NCBI RefSeq assembly: GCF_902364025.1
Contig: NZ_CABJCG010000013.1
Location: 111,264 to 175,263, forward strand
Source: Enterocloster lavalensis
GTDB taxonomy: Bacteria; Bacillota; Clostridia; Lachnospirales; Lachnospiraceae
Length of the DNA: 64,000 nucleotides
Direction of reading: 5' to 3'
A program made the translations under genes and the position numbers. The notes beneath the pieces were generated by a model that searched no databases, was not told the DNA's origin, and saw only the letters and a program-made list of their open reading frames with translations. Of this stretch, positions 34,874-43,490 are shown in pieces (position 1 is the stretch's first letter; each line of letters opens with the position of its first letter).

Positions 34874-35040
34874 TTACTCCATATCTTCAGCAGACAGAAA
34901 CACAAGCCCGGCAAATTCTTCCTCAATCAGTTTCTTCAACTTTTCCGCTGTGCTCTATGCAGGTTCCCTTATCTCCATTCCAACCTATAATCTCTTTCTG
35001 TAAAAGCAAATCTTGTTCTGTGAAAAAATGATTTGGATTC
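34874..35040 (-). pseudogene. C-terminal remnant of an unknown gene
   Basis: A frame ending at 34874 (KLKKLIEEEFAGLVFLSAEDME) follows, with one frame change, a frame reading FFTEQDLLLQKEIIGW. No start or upstream part is present. I do not recognise the parent gene. Confidence 0.35.
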
Positions 35041-35062
35041 CGTAGTAGTCGGCATTGTGCGT

Positions 35063-35192
35063 AATGTGTATAACTGGCTGTATCATGGAATTGTGGGTAA
35101 CTCTGTTTGCAGGACGTGGGAAAGCTGCACTTTAGCTTTTCCATGTGCTGTGAATAGAGTTATCCATGATTCCATAGCCAGTTATGCACATT
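35063..35192. repeat. large imperfect inverted repeat
   Basis: ATAACTGGCTGTATCATGG (from about 35070) is mirrored by ATTCCATAGCCAGTTAT (about 35171-35187), with further pairing around GAGTTAYCCA. The loop holds a second short stem (GAAAGCTGCA with TAGCTTTTCC). No gene covers it. It could be a structured RNA, an origin or a remnant of an insertion. Confidence 0.4.
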
Positions 35193-35329
35193 TCCACAAT
35201 GCTTGTCTTTTGGTCTTTATCAAAATGAGCATATTGGTTATTAAGAAAAGCCCTGCATATTATCATATACAGAGCCATTCTAATCTTTTTACCCTCTACA
35301 TAGAGCGTTTTCTTTCTGCAAAATTCATT

Positions 35330-35704
35330 TTACAGAATGATACCCGCTTTTTTTGCAAAATAGCCTTTTCTCCCGGTAAGTTCCGACTGTTTTTCCTTTG
35401 GCAGATTATTGAATAAATCCTCATAAAGAATATCGTCTAACTGCATTTCCCTAGCAAGTAAAAACACATTTAGACTAAGCCATTCCTCCCAAAGCCCTTC
35501 AAATAAACTATGGCTGTCTGTATAGGTGTCAAGTTCTTCAAAGCCATATGACGATGTATAGCACTGCAATTTAACAAAACCGTACCTACCAACATCAACC
35601 ACTAAAATATCTTCATCTTCCATTTCGTACAGTTCCGCAAACGCACCAATTACTTTGTAGCACATTTCCCGTTCTTTCTCTGTGATATATACTGTTTTTT
35701 CCAT
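35330..35704 (-). CDS. small acidic protein of the mobile element, unknown
   Basis: A 124-residue protein with many aromatic and acidic residues (YEMEDEDILVVDVGRYGFVKLQ, then LFEGLWEEWLSLNVF). No domain is recognised. The ATG at 35704 has AGAGGT 8 nt upstream, like the winged-helix gene, which suggests a common origin of the two leaders. It lies nearest the right end of the element and is AT-rich. Similar cargo proteins occur in Firmicutes mobile elements as far as I recall. Confidence 0.6.
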   Translation of the reverse strand: MEKTVYITEKEREMCYKVIGAFAELYEMEDEDILVVDVGRYGFVKLQCYTSSYGFEELDTYTDSHSLFEGLWEEWLSLNVFLLAREMQLDDILYEDLFNNLPKEKQSELTGRKGYFAKKAGIIL

Positions 35705-35871
35705 GCTCATTTACCTCTATCCTTTCAAATCGTGGAATACGGTTTTCAGTTTTCTTCTACTTCTAAACCACATATTTGAAATGCCACATACGCCATTTTA
35801 TACGGAATAGAGGTTGGCTGTCTGCATTTATCGGTGTGTTACTTTATGGCACATGAGCATTAGCCTGCGGG

Positions 35872-36522
35872 TTATTGCATCCCCGGTCCAAACAGTTTTG
35901 TGGATAATAGCCGCCGTTTCACCGCATCCACGCATTTTCCCGTGATAAGCGCGCTCACCAGGGTCCCTGCCCCCACGCCCACAATCCGGCCCAGCGCAAG
36001 AAACGCCACAGCCAGACTGAGCGACACGCAGGAGAGGTCAAACACGGTCTTGACAACCTTGAAGGGCAGGGAAAAATGTGCGGAAATCTCCCTTGTAAAC
36101 AGATCCTGCGGCATGATAGGCAGGTTGGAGATCATTAAAAATGCCACCCCGGTGATCAAAATCGCGGTTCCCGCCAGAAAATACAGCGCCCGCAGCAGCA
36201 GGCCAAGGGGAAGCGGCCCGACCAGAAACCGGCAAACATCCAGCGTGTACCCAAACACCACACCGATCAGAAAGCTCAGCACATCCCCCGGCAGGCAGCG
36301 CTTCACCAGCAGGCACATGAGCACAAACAGCCCGAACTGGTAAGTATAGCTCCACATTCCAAAGGTCATAGCCGGAAAAACGCGGCTCAGCGTGTAAGCC
36401 ACGGAGGAGACCGCCGATATCCCGAAATCCGACTTTGTCACCAGCGCCACCCCCAGGGCGTCGAAGAAAATCCCCAGGGACAGCGCAAGCACATTCCGTT
36501 TTGTAAGCGCGGCCCGGTCCAT
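35872..36522 (-). CDS. YczE/YitT-like membrane protein
   Basis: A 216-residue protein with five or six membrane segments (LALSLGIFFDALGVALVTKSDFG then SYTYQFGLFVLMCLLV), like the YczE family. Its role is unknown; it may be a transporter. Its stop codon (35872-35874) lies inside the right inverted repeat of the mobile element, so the insertion supplied or replaced the 3' end. It is last in the sugar operon, 3 bp after the dehydrogenase gene, and could export or import a pathway compound. Confidence 0.75.
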   Translation of the reverse strand: MDRAALTKRNVLALSLGIFFDALGVALVTKSDFGISAVSSVAYTLSRVFPAMTFGMWSYTYQFGLFVLMCLLVKRCLPGDVLSFLIGVVFGYTLDVCRFLVGPLPLGLLLRALYFLAGTAILITGVAFLMISNLPIMPQDLFTREISAHFSLPFKVVKTVFDLSCVSLSLAVAFLALGRIVGVGAGTLVSALITGKCVDAVKRRLLSTKLFGPGMQ

Positions 36523-36525
36523 CTT

Positions 36526-37488
36526 CTATTGCAAATACTGCCGGTTCACGCAGTGAAAGGGTTCATTTCCCTGCAGGACGTTCACCACTTCCTCCGCCGC
36601 CTTGCGCTGGAGCGTCGTGATGGCGGTCTCGCTGTACCATGCGCTGTGAGGCGTTGCGATCACATTTTCCATGTGAAGAAGCGGGTGGTATACGGAAACC
36701 GGCTCCTCCTCGAATACATCCACACCGGCTCCGGCAATACGCCCCTCATTCAGCGCTCCGATCAGCGCCTGCTCGTCCACAACGCCGCCCCGGGCTGTAT
36801 TGACAATACAGCACTCCGGCTTCATCATGGCAAATTCCTTCTCACCGATCATGTGGCGCGTCTCCTCTGTCAGCGGGCAGTGGACGGAAATAAAGTCCGC
36901 ATTCCGACAGATTTCCTCCACCGAGGCCCTGGACGCCCCGGCCGCCTCAATCACGGCATCGTCCACAAAGGGATCGTAAACCAGAATCTCCATGCCAAAG
37001 GCCTGCAGTTTTCTGCACACCATCTGCGGAATCCGTCCAAAACCGATGAGTCCGGCCCTACACTCCGTAAAACGCTTCACCGGGACGATTCCGCCGTACC
37101 CCCATTTGCCCCGGCGCAAATCCTCCTGAAGCGGTTCCAGCTTCTTTCCAAGGCACAGAATCATGGTCACCGCCTGGTCCGAAACCTCGTGTACGCCGTA
37201 ATCCGGCACATTGCAGACATAGATTCCCTTCTCCCCCGCGGCCCTGCAATCGATATTGTTGACGCCGATGCCGTATTTGATGATCATTTTACAATGTTCC
37301 AGGCTTTCAATCACCTGCCGGTCAATATCCGCATACTGGGTAATAATGGCGTCGGCGTCCTTCACCAGCGGAATCAGCGCCCCCGGCGTTTTCACCTGGT
37401 AATCCAGCAGTTCAAAACCCGCGTCCTCCACAATCCTGCGCTCCGCGTCCACATTGTCGTACTGATAATCCGTAATCACAACCTTCAT
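36526..37488 (-). CDS. D-2-hydroxyacid dehydrogenase (phosphoglycerate-dehydrogenase-like)
   Basis: A 320-residue NAD-dependent enzyme that reduces 2-keto acids or oxidises 2-hydroxy acids. The catalytic triad is R233 (NTARGG), E261 or E262 (DVFEEEP) and H281 (TPHSAW). The nucleotide-binding loop reads GLIGFGRIPQ (146-155), with Pro where a third Gly is usual. It is like the C-terminal-binding-protein branch. The ATG at 37488 follows GGGGGACGGTTGAG. It is 13 bp after the kinase gene. In this operon it probably interconverts a ketoaldonate and an aldonate; the substrate is unproven. Confidence 0.85.
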   Translation of the reverse strand: MKVVITDYQYDNVDAERRIVEDAGFELLDYQVKTPGALIPLVKDADAIITQYADIDRQVIESLEHCKMIIKYGIGVNNIDCRAAGEKGIYVCNVPDYGVHEVSDQAVTMILCLGKKLEPLQEDLRRGKWGYGGIVPVKRFTECRAGLIGFGRIPQMVCRKLQAFGMEILVYDPFVDDAVIEAAGASRASVEEICRNADFISVHCPLTEETRHMIGEKEFAMMKPECCIVNTARGGVVDEQALIGALNEGRIAGAGVDVFEEEPVSVYHPLLHMENVIATPHSAWYSETAITTLQRKAAEEVVNVLQGNEPFHCVNRQYLQ

Positions 37489-37501
37489 CTCAACCGTCCC
37501 C

Positions 37502-38509
37502 CTATATAATTTTGCTCTTCTCCGCAATCATGTACGCCCCCAGCGCCGAGGTGGACATTCCCTCCTCCGGCTCATAGGAGAATACCCGGGAGAACATGCC
37601 CTCGCACTCCATAATGTCCATCAGCGCCTGTTTTAACGGATTCTTGCCGCACACCACCGCCACTGTCTGCCGGTCCGCCCGGACAGCGCTGGAATTCATA
37701 ATCGCCGTGATGTCTCCGGCCAGGGCCGCGCCCAGAATGTAATTCTGAATTTTCTCCACCCGGTTGTCTTTGAAGAGGTAGAGAATTCTGGCGGAAAAGC
37801 AGGCGCGCCCAAGGCCGGTCTTTTTCGCGTTGCGGTATCCCTGAAGCAGCCATTCCCGGTCATAGTCCGCCGTGTCCAGGAACCGTTTTCCCACGGATTT
37901 GGCGATAATGGTGTCGTTGGTGATGGAGGCCAATAGTTCCCCGGAAATGGAGGTCAGGCAGCCGGTCATTTTCCGGTTCTCGTCCACGGCCACGAACTTG
38001 TTGTGGGAACCGGGCAGCACCAGAATCATGGGGGAGCCGTTGTGGTATTTCTCAATGATGGGGATGCTCTCCACCTCCTCCCCCCGCATGATGTCCATGG
38101 CTTCAAAATTGTCAAAGGTCACGTCCTGGGAGTAATTCTTGATGCCCGGTATAAAATAGATGGGGATCGGACAGATTTCCGGCATCTGAATGGCCACCGT
38201 GGCCTCTGCCAGCTCCGCAAGCCCGGCGGGCGCGGTCAGATGGGGCACTACCACCAGCCCCACGTCCGAGGTGATCATACCACTGGCGATAATCCGGTGA
38301 ATCCGGTCCCAGCCCACGCCGTTATCCCGGGTGATGCACTCCAGGCATTCCTTCACCGCCTGCTTCAACCGCTCGTTGTTTCCGTCAATGGCCGTGTTGC
38401 GGACTCCCACCTCCCGGCGTTCTTCCCCCACACGATTGCGGCGGTTGTCCCACAAAATGCACCGGGTGTTGGTGGTTCCGCCGTCGATTGTAATGATATA
38501 CTGTTCCAT
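37502..38509 (-). CDS. dgoK: 2-keto-3-deoxy sugar-acid kinase (DgoK family)
   Basis: A 335-residue kinase of the 2-keto-3-deoxy-galactonokinase family. DGGTTNTR (9-16) is the phosphate-binding loop; LPGSHNKFV and GCLTSISGELLA are family blocks. It would phosphorylate a 2-keto-3-deoxyaldonate at O-6, making the substrate of the aldolase encoded two genes upstream. The spacing of 13 bp on either side shows operon membership. Whether the sugar acid has the galacto or gluco configuration cannot be read off. Confidence 0.88.
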   Translation of the reverse strand: MEQYIITIDGGTTNTRCILWDNRRNRVGEERREVGVRNTAIDGNNERLKQAVKECLECITRDNGVGWDRIHRIIASGMITSDVGLVVVPHLTAPAGLAELAEATVAIQMPEICPIPIYFIPGIKNYSQDVTFDNFEAMDIMRGEEVESIPIIEKYHNGSPMILVLPGSHNKFVAVDENRKMTGCLTSISGELLASITNDTIIAKSVGKRFLDTADYDREWLLQGYRNAKKTGLGRACFSARILYLFKDNRVEKIQNYILGAALAGDITAIMNSSAVRADRQTVAVVCGKNPLKQALMDIMECEGMFSRVFSYEPEEGMSTSALGAYMIAEKSKII

Positions 38510-38522
38510 ATTCCATCCCTCT

Positions 38523-39797
38523 TCAGATTGAAATCAGATTTCCGTTTCCGTCAAACTCCATGGGCTGTTCCTCTCCCGCCACCGTAACGCCCTCAATGGC
38601 CTCCGCCTGGGGTACGAGGTTGGCCGATATGTAAATTTCTCCCAATTTTAGCGTGTTGTGGATATAAACCACCTTGGCGTTCCTGTGCTCGATGCCGGCG
38701 CAGAGCTTGATCCCGGCCTTCAGGCACAGCTGATCGCTGTCAAATATCATCGGCACCTTGACCACCTGGGATACCAGGCAGGTCAGGGCGTTGGGATAGC
38801 TCATCTCAAAGTCAAACTTTTCATAGGCCCGCCTGGTGGATACGTCCGCCATTCCGAACCCCACGCCGTTTCCGTGGGACTCGTCGGAGATGTCCAGCAC
38901 GGCCACACGTTTTGTATTCAGCCCGCCGCTGGCACATTTCGTGGCAAAGGTACCCGCAATATTGGGGTCCATGCCGTCCCCGGAAAAATTCTTTCCGATC
39001 TGCCCCACCACCAGCAGGTCCACATGATCCACCAGAATGCGGGGCATATAACGCTTCGCCCGCTCCAGAAGTTCCGGCTCCTGCGCCGGAATTTCATCCG
39101 CCGTCAGCGCGATCACCTCCCTGGTCTCGTCGTAAGCGTTTTCCAGAATGGCGATTCCTGCCAGAATGTTGCAGTTTTTCAGCACGGCGGCGGCAAACCT
39201 CGGAATATTTTCCGCCATGTTCTCAAAACCAGCCGCGTGGCAGGTCTCCGCGCCCTTCTGTTTTCCCAGGCCGATGGCCATCATTTTCATCAGCCCCGAT
39301 TCGTAGGGACCGCGGAACGCGGTGTGGGGTTTGATCCGGTTCACCAGCACGATGCCGTCGGCCTCCGCCGCATACCGGTCAATATAGACCGGACTGCCGT
39401 CGCCGGTATACCCGATCAGGGCGCAGTCCGTGCCTGCTTTGACCGGACAGCCGCAGTATTCCTCCCGGATGCCGTAACCTTCCAGGATCGCCCGCTGTCC
39501 CTCCGCCGTGGCTCCTCCATGGCTGCCCATGGAGGATACGATAAAGGGCCTGGCTCCGTGCTCCCGCAAAAAATGAACGGTTTCCCGCACGATCAGCGCG
39601 TGGTTGCTGATCCCCCGGCTTCCCACCGCCACGGCCACCGTCATACCCGGCCGCAGATTGACCAGAATTTCCCTCCGGTCGAGACACTTCCTCACCTCGG
39701 CCGCCACATCCTCCAGACGGGTGCGGTCGAATTCCTGGCGGACCTTCACCATATTGGGAATGGGTATGTCTTTTATAATCTCATTTACAACGCTCAT
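38523..39797 (-). CDS. LarA-like (lactate racemase-type) protein
   Basis: A 424-residue protein of the LarA/DUF2088 superfamily, whose members bind a nickel-pincer nucleotide and racemise lactate or epimerise aldonates. VAVGSRG near residue 60, SSMGSHGG, and NRIKPHTAFRGPYESGLMKMMAIGLGK carry the His and Lys positions I associate with the active site. No larB, larC or larE cofactor genes are in the window. The ATG at 39797 overlaps the aldolase stop by 4 nt. In this operon an epimerase acting on a sugar acid is the simplest role. The branch is divergent, so another reaction is possible. Confidence 0.72.
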   Translation of the reverse strand: MSVVNEIIKDIPIPNMVKVRQEFDRTRLEDVAAEVRKCLDRREILVNLRPGMTVAVAVGSRGISNHALIVRETVHFLREHGARPFIVSSMGSHGGATAEGQRAILEGYGIREEYCGCPVKAGTDCALIGYTGDGSPVYIDRYAAEADGIVLVNRIKPHTAFRGPYESGLMKMMAIGLGKQKGAETCHAAGFENMAENIPRFAAAVLKNCNILAGIAILENAYDETREVIALTADEIPAQEPELLERAKRYMPRILVDHVDLLVVGQIGKNFSGDGMDPNIAGTFATKCASGGLNTKRVAVLDISDESHGNGVGFGMADVSTRRAYEKFDFEMSYPNALTCLVSQVVKVPMIFDSDQLCLKAGIKLCAGIEHRNAKVVYIHNTLKLGEIYISANLVPQAEAIEGVTVAGEEQPMEFDGNGNLISI

Positions 39798-40474
39798 CTC
39801 TCTCCCCTCCCATTTTCCTGCCACCGGCAGATGGCCTGGCGGTAGCCAAGGGCCGCCTGGGTCAATTTGTGGAAATCCCCTCTGCGGACCGCTTCCACAG
39901 AGACCAGATTTCCGCCGATTCCAAAGCAGCGGATTCCCGCTTCCAGGAACAGCCCGATATTTTCAGGATTGATGCCGCCCACCGCGCACATTGGAATATG
40001 CCTGAGCGGACCGCGGACCGCTTTCAGGTATTCCAGCCCCAACACCCCGGCGGGGAACATTTTCACAATATCCGCGCCGCAGTTCCAGGCCTCGCAGACC
40101 TCCGTGGGGGTAAGAGCGCCCGGTATGGATATTTTCCCCAATTCCTTTGTGCGTCGGATCACCACGGGGTCCATACCCGGCGAGATCAGATACTCCGCCC
40201 CCGCCTCCGCGGCCAGCTCTGCTTCCTCTGTGGTCAGCACCGTGCCCGCTCCCACGTTGACCTGGTCCCCCAGCCCGGCCTTCACCCGGCGGATGGATTC
40301 CAGCGTGTTTCCGATCCCCTCCGGCGTGCTGTGGTCAAAGGTGATCTCCATGTTTGAAATACCGCCCGCTTTTATGGCTCTGGCCGTGTCCAGCATCTGT
40401 CCAGGCTCTACGCCCCGTATAATCGCAATCACCATTTCCCGGTTAATCCATTCTAAAACCGTATCTCTCTTCAT
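39794..40474 (-). CDS. KDPG/KDPGal-type aldolase
   Basis: A 226-residue class I aldolase that splits a 2-keto-3-deoxy-6-phosphoaldonate into pyruvate and glyceraldehyde-3-phosphate. Catalytic residues E43 (NMEITFD) and K138 (ADIVKMFPA, Schiff base) are present, along with GAGTVL (75-80) and SIPGALTPTE. The length is normal. It is 9 bp after the SDR gene and overlaps the LarA-like gene by 4 nt. With the DgoK-type kinase it forms the classical end of Entner-Doudoroff-like sugar-acid degradation. Confidence 0.93.
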   Translation of the reverse strand: MKRDTVLEWINREMVIAIIRGVEPGQMLDTARAIKAGGISNMEITFDHSTPEGIGNTLESIRRVKAGLGDQVNVGAGTVLTTEEAELAAEAGAEYLISPGMDPVVIRRTKELGKISIPGALTPTEVCEAWNCGADIVKMFPAGVLGLEYLKAVRGPLRHIPMCAVGGINPENIGLFLEAGIRCFGIGGNLVSVEAVRRGDFHKLTQAALGYRQAICRWQENGRGER

Positions 40475-40483
40475 GACGCCTCC

Positions 40484-41239
40484 TTACCGCCCCAGATAAC
40501 CCCCGTCGATGGGGATAATGGCCCCCGACACATAATCCGCCGCCCCGGAAGCCAGATAAATCACCGTGCCCTTGAGATCCTCGGGAAGTCCCCAGCGGTG
40601 GGCCGGAATCCGCAGCGTGATCTCGCGGTTGCGCTCCGGGTCACTGATAATCGTTGTGTTTAAGGGCGTATCCATGTACCCGGGCGCGATGGCGTTCACG
40701 TTGATGCCCTTTCCCGCCCACTCGTTGGAGCAGGCCTTGGTCAGCTGAGCCACGGCTCCCTTGGAGGCCGCGTAGGGGCTGCAGCGGAAACCGCCGAAAA
40801 AGCTGAGCATGGAGGCCACATTGATGATTTTCCCTCCGCCCCGGGGAATCATATGCCGGGCCGCCAGCTGGCTCAGCTCAAACACCGCCGTGATGTTCAG
40901 CTCCACCAGCTTGTCCCAGCGGGACAGCTCGATCTCCTCGGCATCCCCTCTCACCTGCATTCCGGCGTTGTTGACCAGAATATCCAGGCCTCCCAGCTTG
41001 CCTACCGCTTCCAAAAAGCCCCGTTCCAGGTCCTTCCGGTCCGTCAGGTCCGCGGTCACCCCCTCGAAGGCCAGTCCCCCCGCCGACATTTCCCGCGCCA
41101 CGGCGGCGCAGTCCGGATTCAAATCCATCAGGCAGACCGATGCGCCCGCCTGGGCCAGTCCCTCCGCGATGCTCCTCCCAAGGCCCTGGCAGGAGCCCGT
41201 CACAATCGCCTTTTTTCCGGTCAAATCAAACAGATCCAT
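40484..41239 (-). CDS. SDR-family dehydrogenase (KduD/gluconate 5-dehydrogenase-like)
   Basis: A 251-residue classical short-chain dehydrogenase. The nucleotide-binding TGSCQGLG is at 14-21, NNAG at 90-93, and the catalytic S143, Y156 and K160 are in place. The sequence resembles 2-deoxy-D-gluconate 3-dehydrogenase and gluconate 5-dehydrogenase, which act on sugar acids. D39 after the second strand suggests NAD preference. It follows the creatininase-family gene after 82 bp that hold a near-perfect palindrome. Confidence 0.88.
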   Translation of the reverse strand: MDLFDLTGKKAIVTGSCQGLGRSIAEGLAQAGASVCLMDLNPDCAAVAREMSAGGLAFEGVTADLTDRKDLERGFLEAVGKLGGLDILVNNAGMQVRGDAEEIELSRWDKLVELNITAVFELSQLAARHMIPRGGGKIINVASMLSFFGGFRCSPYAASKGAVAQLTKACSNEWAGKGINVNAIAPGYMDTPLNTTIISDPERNREITLRIPAHRWGLPEDLKGTVIYLASGAADYVSGAIIPIDGGYLGR

Positions 41240-41263
41240 TTTTTCCTCCCCATTCTAAAGCTT

Positions 41264-41298
41264 ACGGCAGACTTTTAAGAATCTTAAAAATCTGCCGT
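41264..41298. promoter_or_regulatory. 35-bp near-perfect palindrome between operon genes
   Basis: The 17-bp arms (ACGGCAGACTTTTAAGA and its mirror with one mismatch) meet around a single base. In the mRNA it would be a long hairpin between the creatininase and SDR genes. There is no T-run, so RNA processing or stability, or a DNA operator, is more likely than termination. Confidence 0.55.
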
Positions 41299-41321
41299 CC
41301 GGCCGTTTTGTATCGCGCAGT

Positions 41322-42437
41322 TTAAAGCTTCTCAAAAGCCCCGATCCTGGGAATGCCGTAAACGGACTTCCAGCCCTCGCTGAGCGGTTCTCTCAGGTAC
41401 GGCTCCATCTCTGCCTCGGTCCGCAGCGTCATTTCCTCCACAGGCGGCACCGTGCCGGCCGGGAACGCTTCCAGAATTTCATCGTGCACCAGGGTCAGGT
41501 ATTTCAAGATAGCGGCTGTGGGACGCTTGGCCTTTCTGGCCGTGGCCAGCCTGGGATTGCCCACCACTCCCTCCGGCGTCCCCGCAATCTCAATGGCCTG
41601 ATGGCCCTGGCCCTCGCTCCAGCGGCAGGGCCGCCTGTAGGCGTCCACCGACACGTCGAAATGTCCGTCCGGCAGATAGCCCTTGGGCCAGGCTTCCTCC
41701 GCCTGCTCCATGTCCATCATCTCCGGGAACAGCAGCATACCCATGGACGTCTCAATCTCATCCGCATGGATAAAGGTGGTTTCAAAGCTGTCCCCCCGGT
41801 CCACGGGGATAAAGAACTCCCGGATCGCCCGGTGCCAGTCGATCACCCGGAAAATGCCGGGCAGCTGGAACCGTTTACAGAACTCCTGGATCGCCGCTTC
41901 CAGCATCCAGAGATGGCCGTGGTTGTTCACCAGGATGATCTTGCGGAAGCCGTCGTTCCAGAGTCCAAGCATCATGTAGATAATGGTCTCCTGCACCACC
42001 TCGTGAGGCATGTTCACGGTTCCGGGCATGGCGATATGGTGGTAGGGGTGTCCCCCATAGTTGAGAGGTGTGAAGGCGATGCTGCACTCCCTGCCCTGCT
42101 TTGCCGTATACCTGCGCAGGCCCTCCAGAATCTGCGTCACCATAAAGGTGTCCAGGCCGGTGTTGGCATGCTTTCCATGGTTTTCCGTACAGCCGATTGG
42201 CACGAACACGATATCGTTTTTCCGCCTCCGCTCAATAACCCTGGAGCGGTTGGTGGTCTGGATATAGGTGTTTGCCATTCCCAGCTCGGAGGGGGATGGG
42301 ATTCCATATTCTTCCAGAATCCGGTCGATCTCCTCCTCGCTGGCCTCCCACAGCTGTTTTTTCATTCTTCCCACGGACGTGTCCTCAAAAAAGATGGACG
42401 GTTCCTCTGTTGTATACCAATTCTTTTTGTTCATCAT
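41322..42437 (-). CDS. creatininase-family hydrolase (possible 3-dehydro-scyllo-inosose hydrolase type)
   Basis: A 371-residue metal hydrolase. Metal-binding features of the creatininase fold are visible: FVPIGCTENHGKHANTGLDTF (E and H, then D), GGHPYHH, VNNHGH and FIHADEIETSM. Creatininase relatives open cyclic amides, lactones or cyclitol ketones; the IolN type cleaves a diketo-inositol to a ketogluconate. That fits the sugar-acid enzymes downstream. I chose the ATG at 42437 (AGGAGAGG 11 nt upstream) rather than the GTG three codons earlier. It follows the binding-protein gene by 30 bp. The true substrate is open. Confidence 0.82.
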   Translation of the reverse strand: MMNKKNWYTTEEPSIFFEDTSVGRMKKQLWEASEEEIDRILEEYGIPSPSELGMANTYIQTTNRSRVIERRRKNDIVFVPIGCTENHGKHANTGLDTFMVTQILEGLRRYTAKQGRECSIAFTPLNYGGHPYHHIAMPGTVNMPHEVVQETIIYMMLGLWNDGFRKIILVNNHGHLWMLEAAIQEFCKRFQLPGIFRVIDWHRAIREFFIPVDRGDSFETTFIHADEIETSMGMLLFPEMMDMEQAEEAWPKGYLPDGHFDVSVDAYRRPCRWSEGQGHQAIEIAGTPEGVVGNPRLATARKAKRPTAAILKYLTLVHDEILEAFPAGTVPPVEEMTLRTEAEMEPYLREPLSEGWKSVYGIPRIGAFEKL

Positions 42438-42467
42438 AGTCTGCACACCTCTCCTTATATTGACTCC

Positions 42468-43466
42468 TTACTGAAAATCTTCCGCCGTCACAACAGTGAT
42501 CGGCATAATCTGGCTGCTGTCCACTTTGTATCCGTCCAGAGCGAACACGGCTGTCATGATGGCGATATAAGCCTGGCTCTGCTCGTTCTGGTTGCCGGAC
42601 GCGTACAGGTCCCCGGCCTTCAGTGCGGAGATCACGTCGTCGTCCACGTCAAAGGTCATGGACACGATCTCTTTGTCCCGCCCCGCGGATTTGATGGCCT
42701 CGATGGTGCCGAGTCCCATGTCCTTTGTCAGGGTCAGCACGCCGTCGATCTGGTCATAGGTCTGAAGGCAGTTTTCCATCACCGTCATTGCGGACGCGCG
42801 GTCCCAGTCCGCCGGCTGGCTGGCCAGAAGCTCAATTCCGGGGTACTCCTTAAGCGCCTCCTTAAAGCCCTCGGCGCGCTCCTCGGAGGTGGAGTTGCCC
42901 GCTTTGCCCTCGATGAGGATAACCTTGCCCTGTCCGCCTAACTTCTCAAACAGCGCGGTGGCCAGGCTGTAGCCCACGTCGAAGTTCTGCGCGCCCACAT
43001 AGGAAACGATGTCCCCGCCGTTGGCCTTGGTGTTGGCTGTGACCACCAGAATTCCGGCGTCGTTGGCCTTCTTGATGGCCGGCACGATTCCCTCGGAATC
43101 GCAGGGCGCAATCACAATGGCGTCCATCTTGTTGGTGATACACTGCTCCACCAGCTGGATCTGTTCCTCAATATTAAACGGAGTCTGGGGCGCCATAATC
43201 TCCACGCTGATCTTATCCGCGTAATCCTGCCCGCATTTTTCCGCCGCCTCGGTCATGTTGATGAAAAATGCCGACTGCAGGCTCTTGACGATAAAGGCGA
43301 TCTTGTATTTCTGCCCGGCGGAAGCCGTCTGTCCGCCGCCGGACTGGTCGGACGCCGCCGCAGTGGTGCCAGCCCCCGCGTTGGTTCCCTTGACGTTTGA
43401 GCAGCCAACCAATGAAGCTGCTGCTAAAGCCAGACTTAGAGTTACCGCCGTCAACTTTTTAAACAT
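42468..43466 (-). CDS. sugar ABC transporter substrate-binding lipoprotein (CUT2)
   Basis: A 332-residue extracytoplasmic lipoprotein. The signal peptide ends in lipobox LVGC with the lipidated Cys at 22, followed by a Gly/Ala/Thr linker and a type I periplasmic-binding fold (YKIAFIVKSLQSAFFINM to the end), as in ribose, xylose, inositol or rhamnose binding proteins. The ATG at 43466 follows AGAGGAGGATT. It belongs with the two permeases and the ATPase just upstream. The ligand is not readable from the sequence. Confidence 0.92.
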   Translation of the reverse strand: MFKKLTAVTLSLALAAASLVGCSNVKGTNAGAGTTAAASDQSGGGQTASAGQKYKIAFIVKSLQSAFFINMTEAAEKCGQDYADKISVEIMAPQTPFNIEEQIQLVEQCITNKMDAIVIAPCDSEGIVPAIKKANDAGILVVTANTKANGGDIVSYVGAQNFDVGYSLATALFEKLGGQGKVILIEGKAGNSTSEERAEGFKEALKEYPGIELLASQPADWDRASAMTVMENCLQTYDQIDGVLTLTKDMGLGTIEAIKSAGRDKEIVSMTFDVDDDVISALKAGDLYASGNQNEQSQAYIAIMTAVFALDGYKVDSSQIMPITVVTAEDFQ

Positions 43467-43490
43467 AATGAAATCCTCCTCTTTTAATGG

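Larger units (their letters stand above)
25311..35875. mobile_element. Tn4451-type mobilizable element of about 10.6 kb
   Basis: Both ends carry inverted repeats: ATAACCCGCAGG then 5 nt then GCTCATGTG at 25311-25336, and its mirror at 35850-35875. In order on the minus strand the element holds a HelD-like helicase and other cargo, a winged-helix regulator, mobC, a relaxase, a Cys-rich protein, a replisome organizer, a DnaC-like loader, tnpW and a large serine recombinase at the left end. The recombinase, TnpW and the symmetric ends match the TnpX family. No conjugation apparatus is present, so transfer would need a helper. The exact crossover dinucleotide cannot be fixed by eye. Confidence 0.85.
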
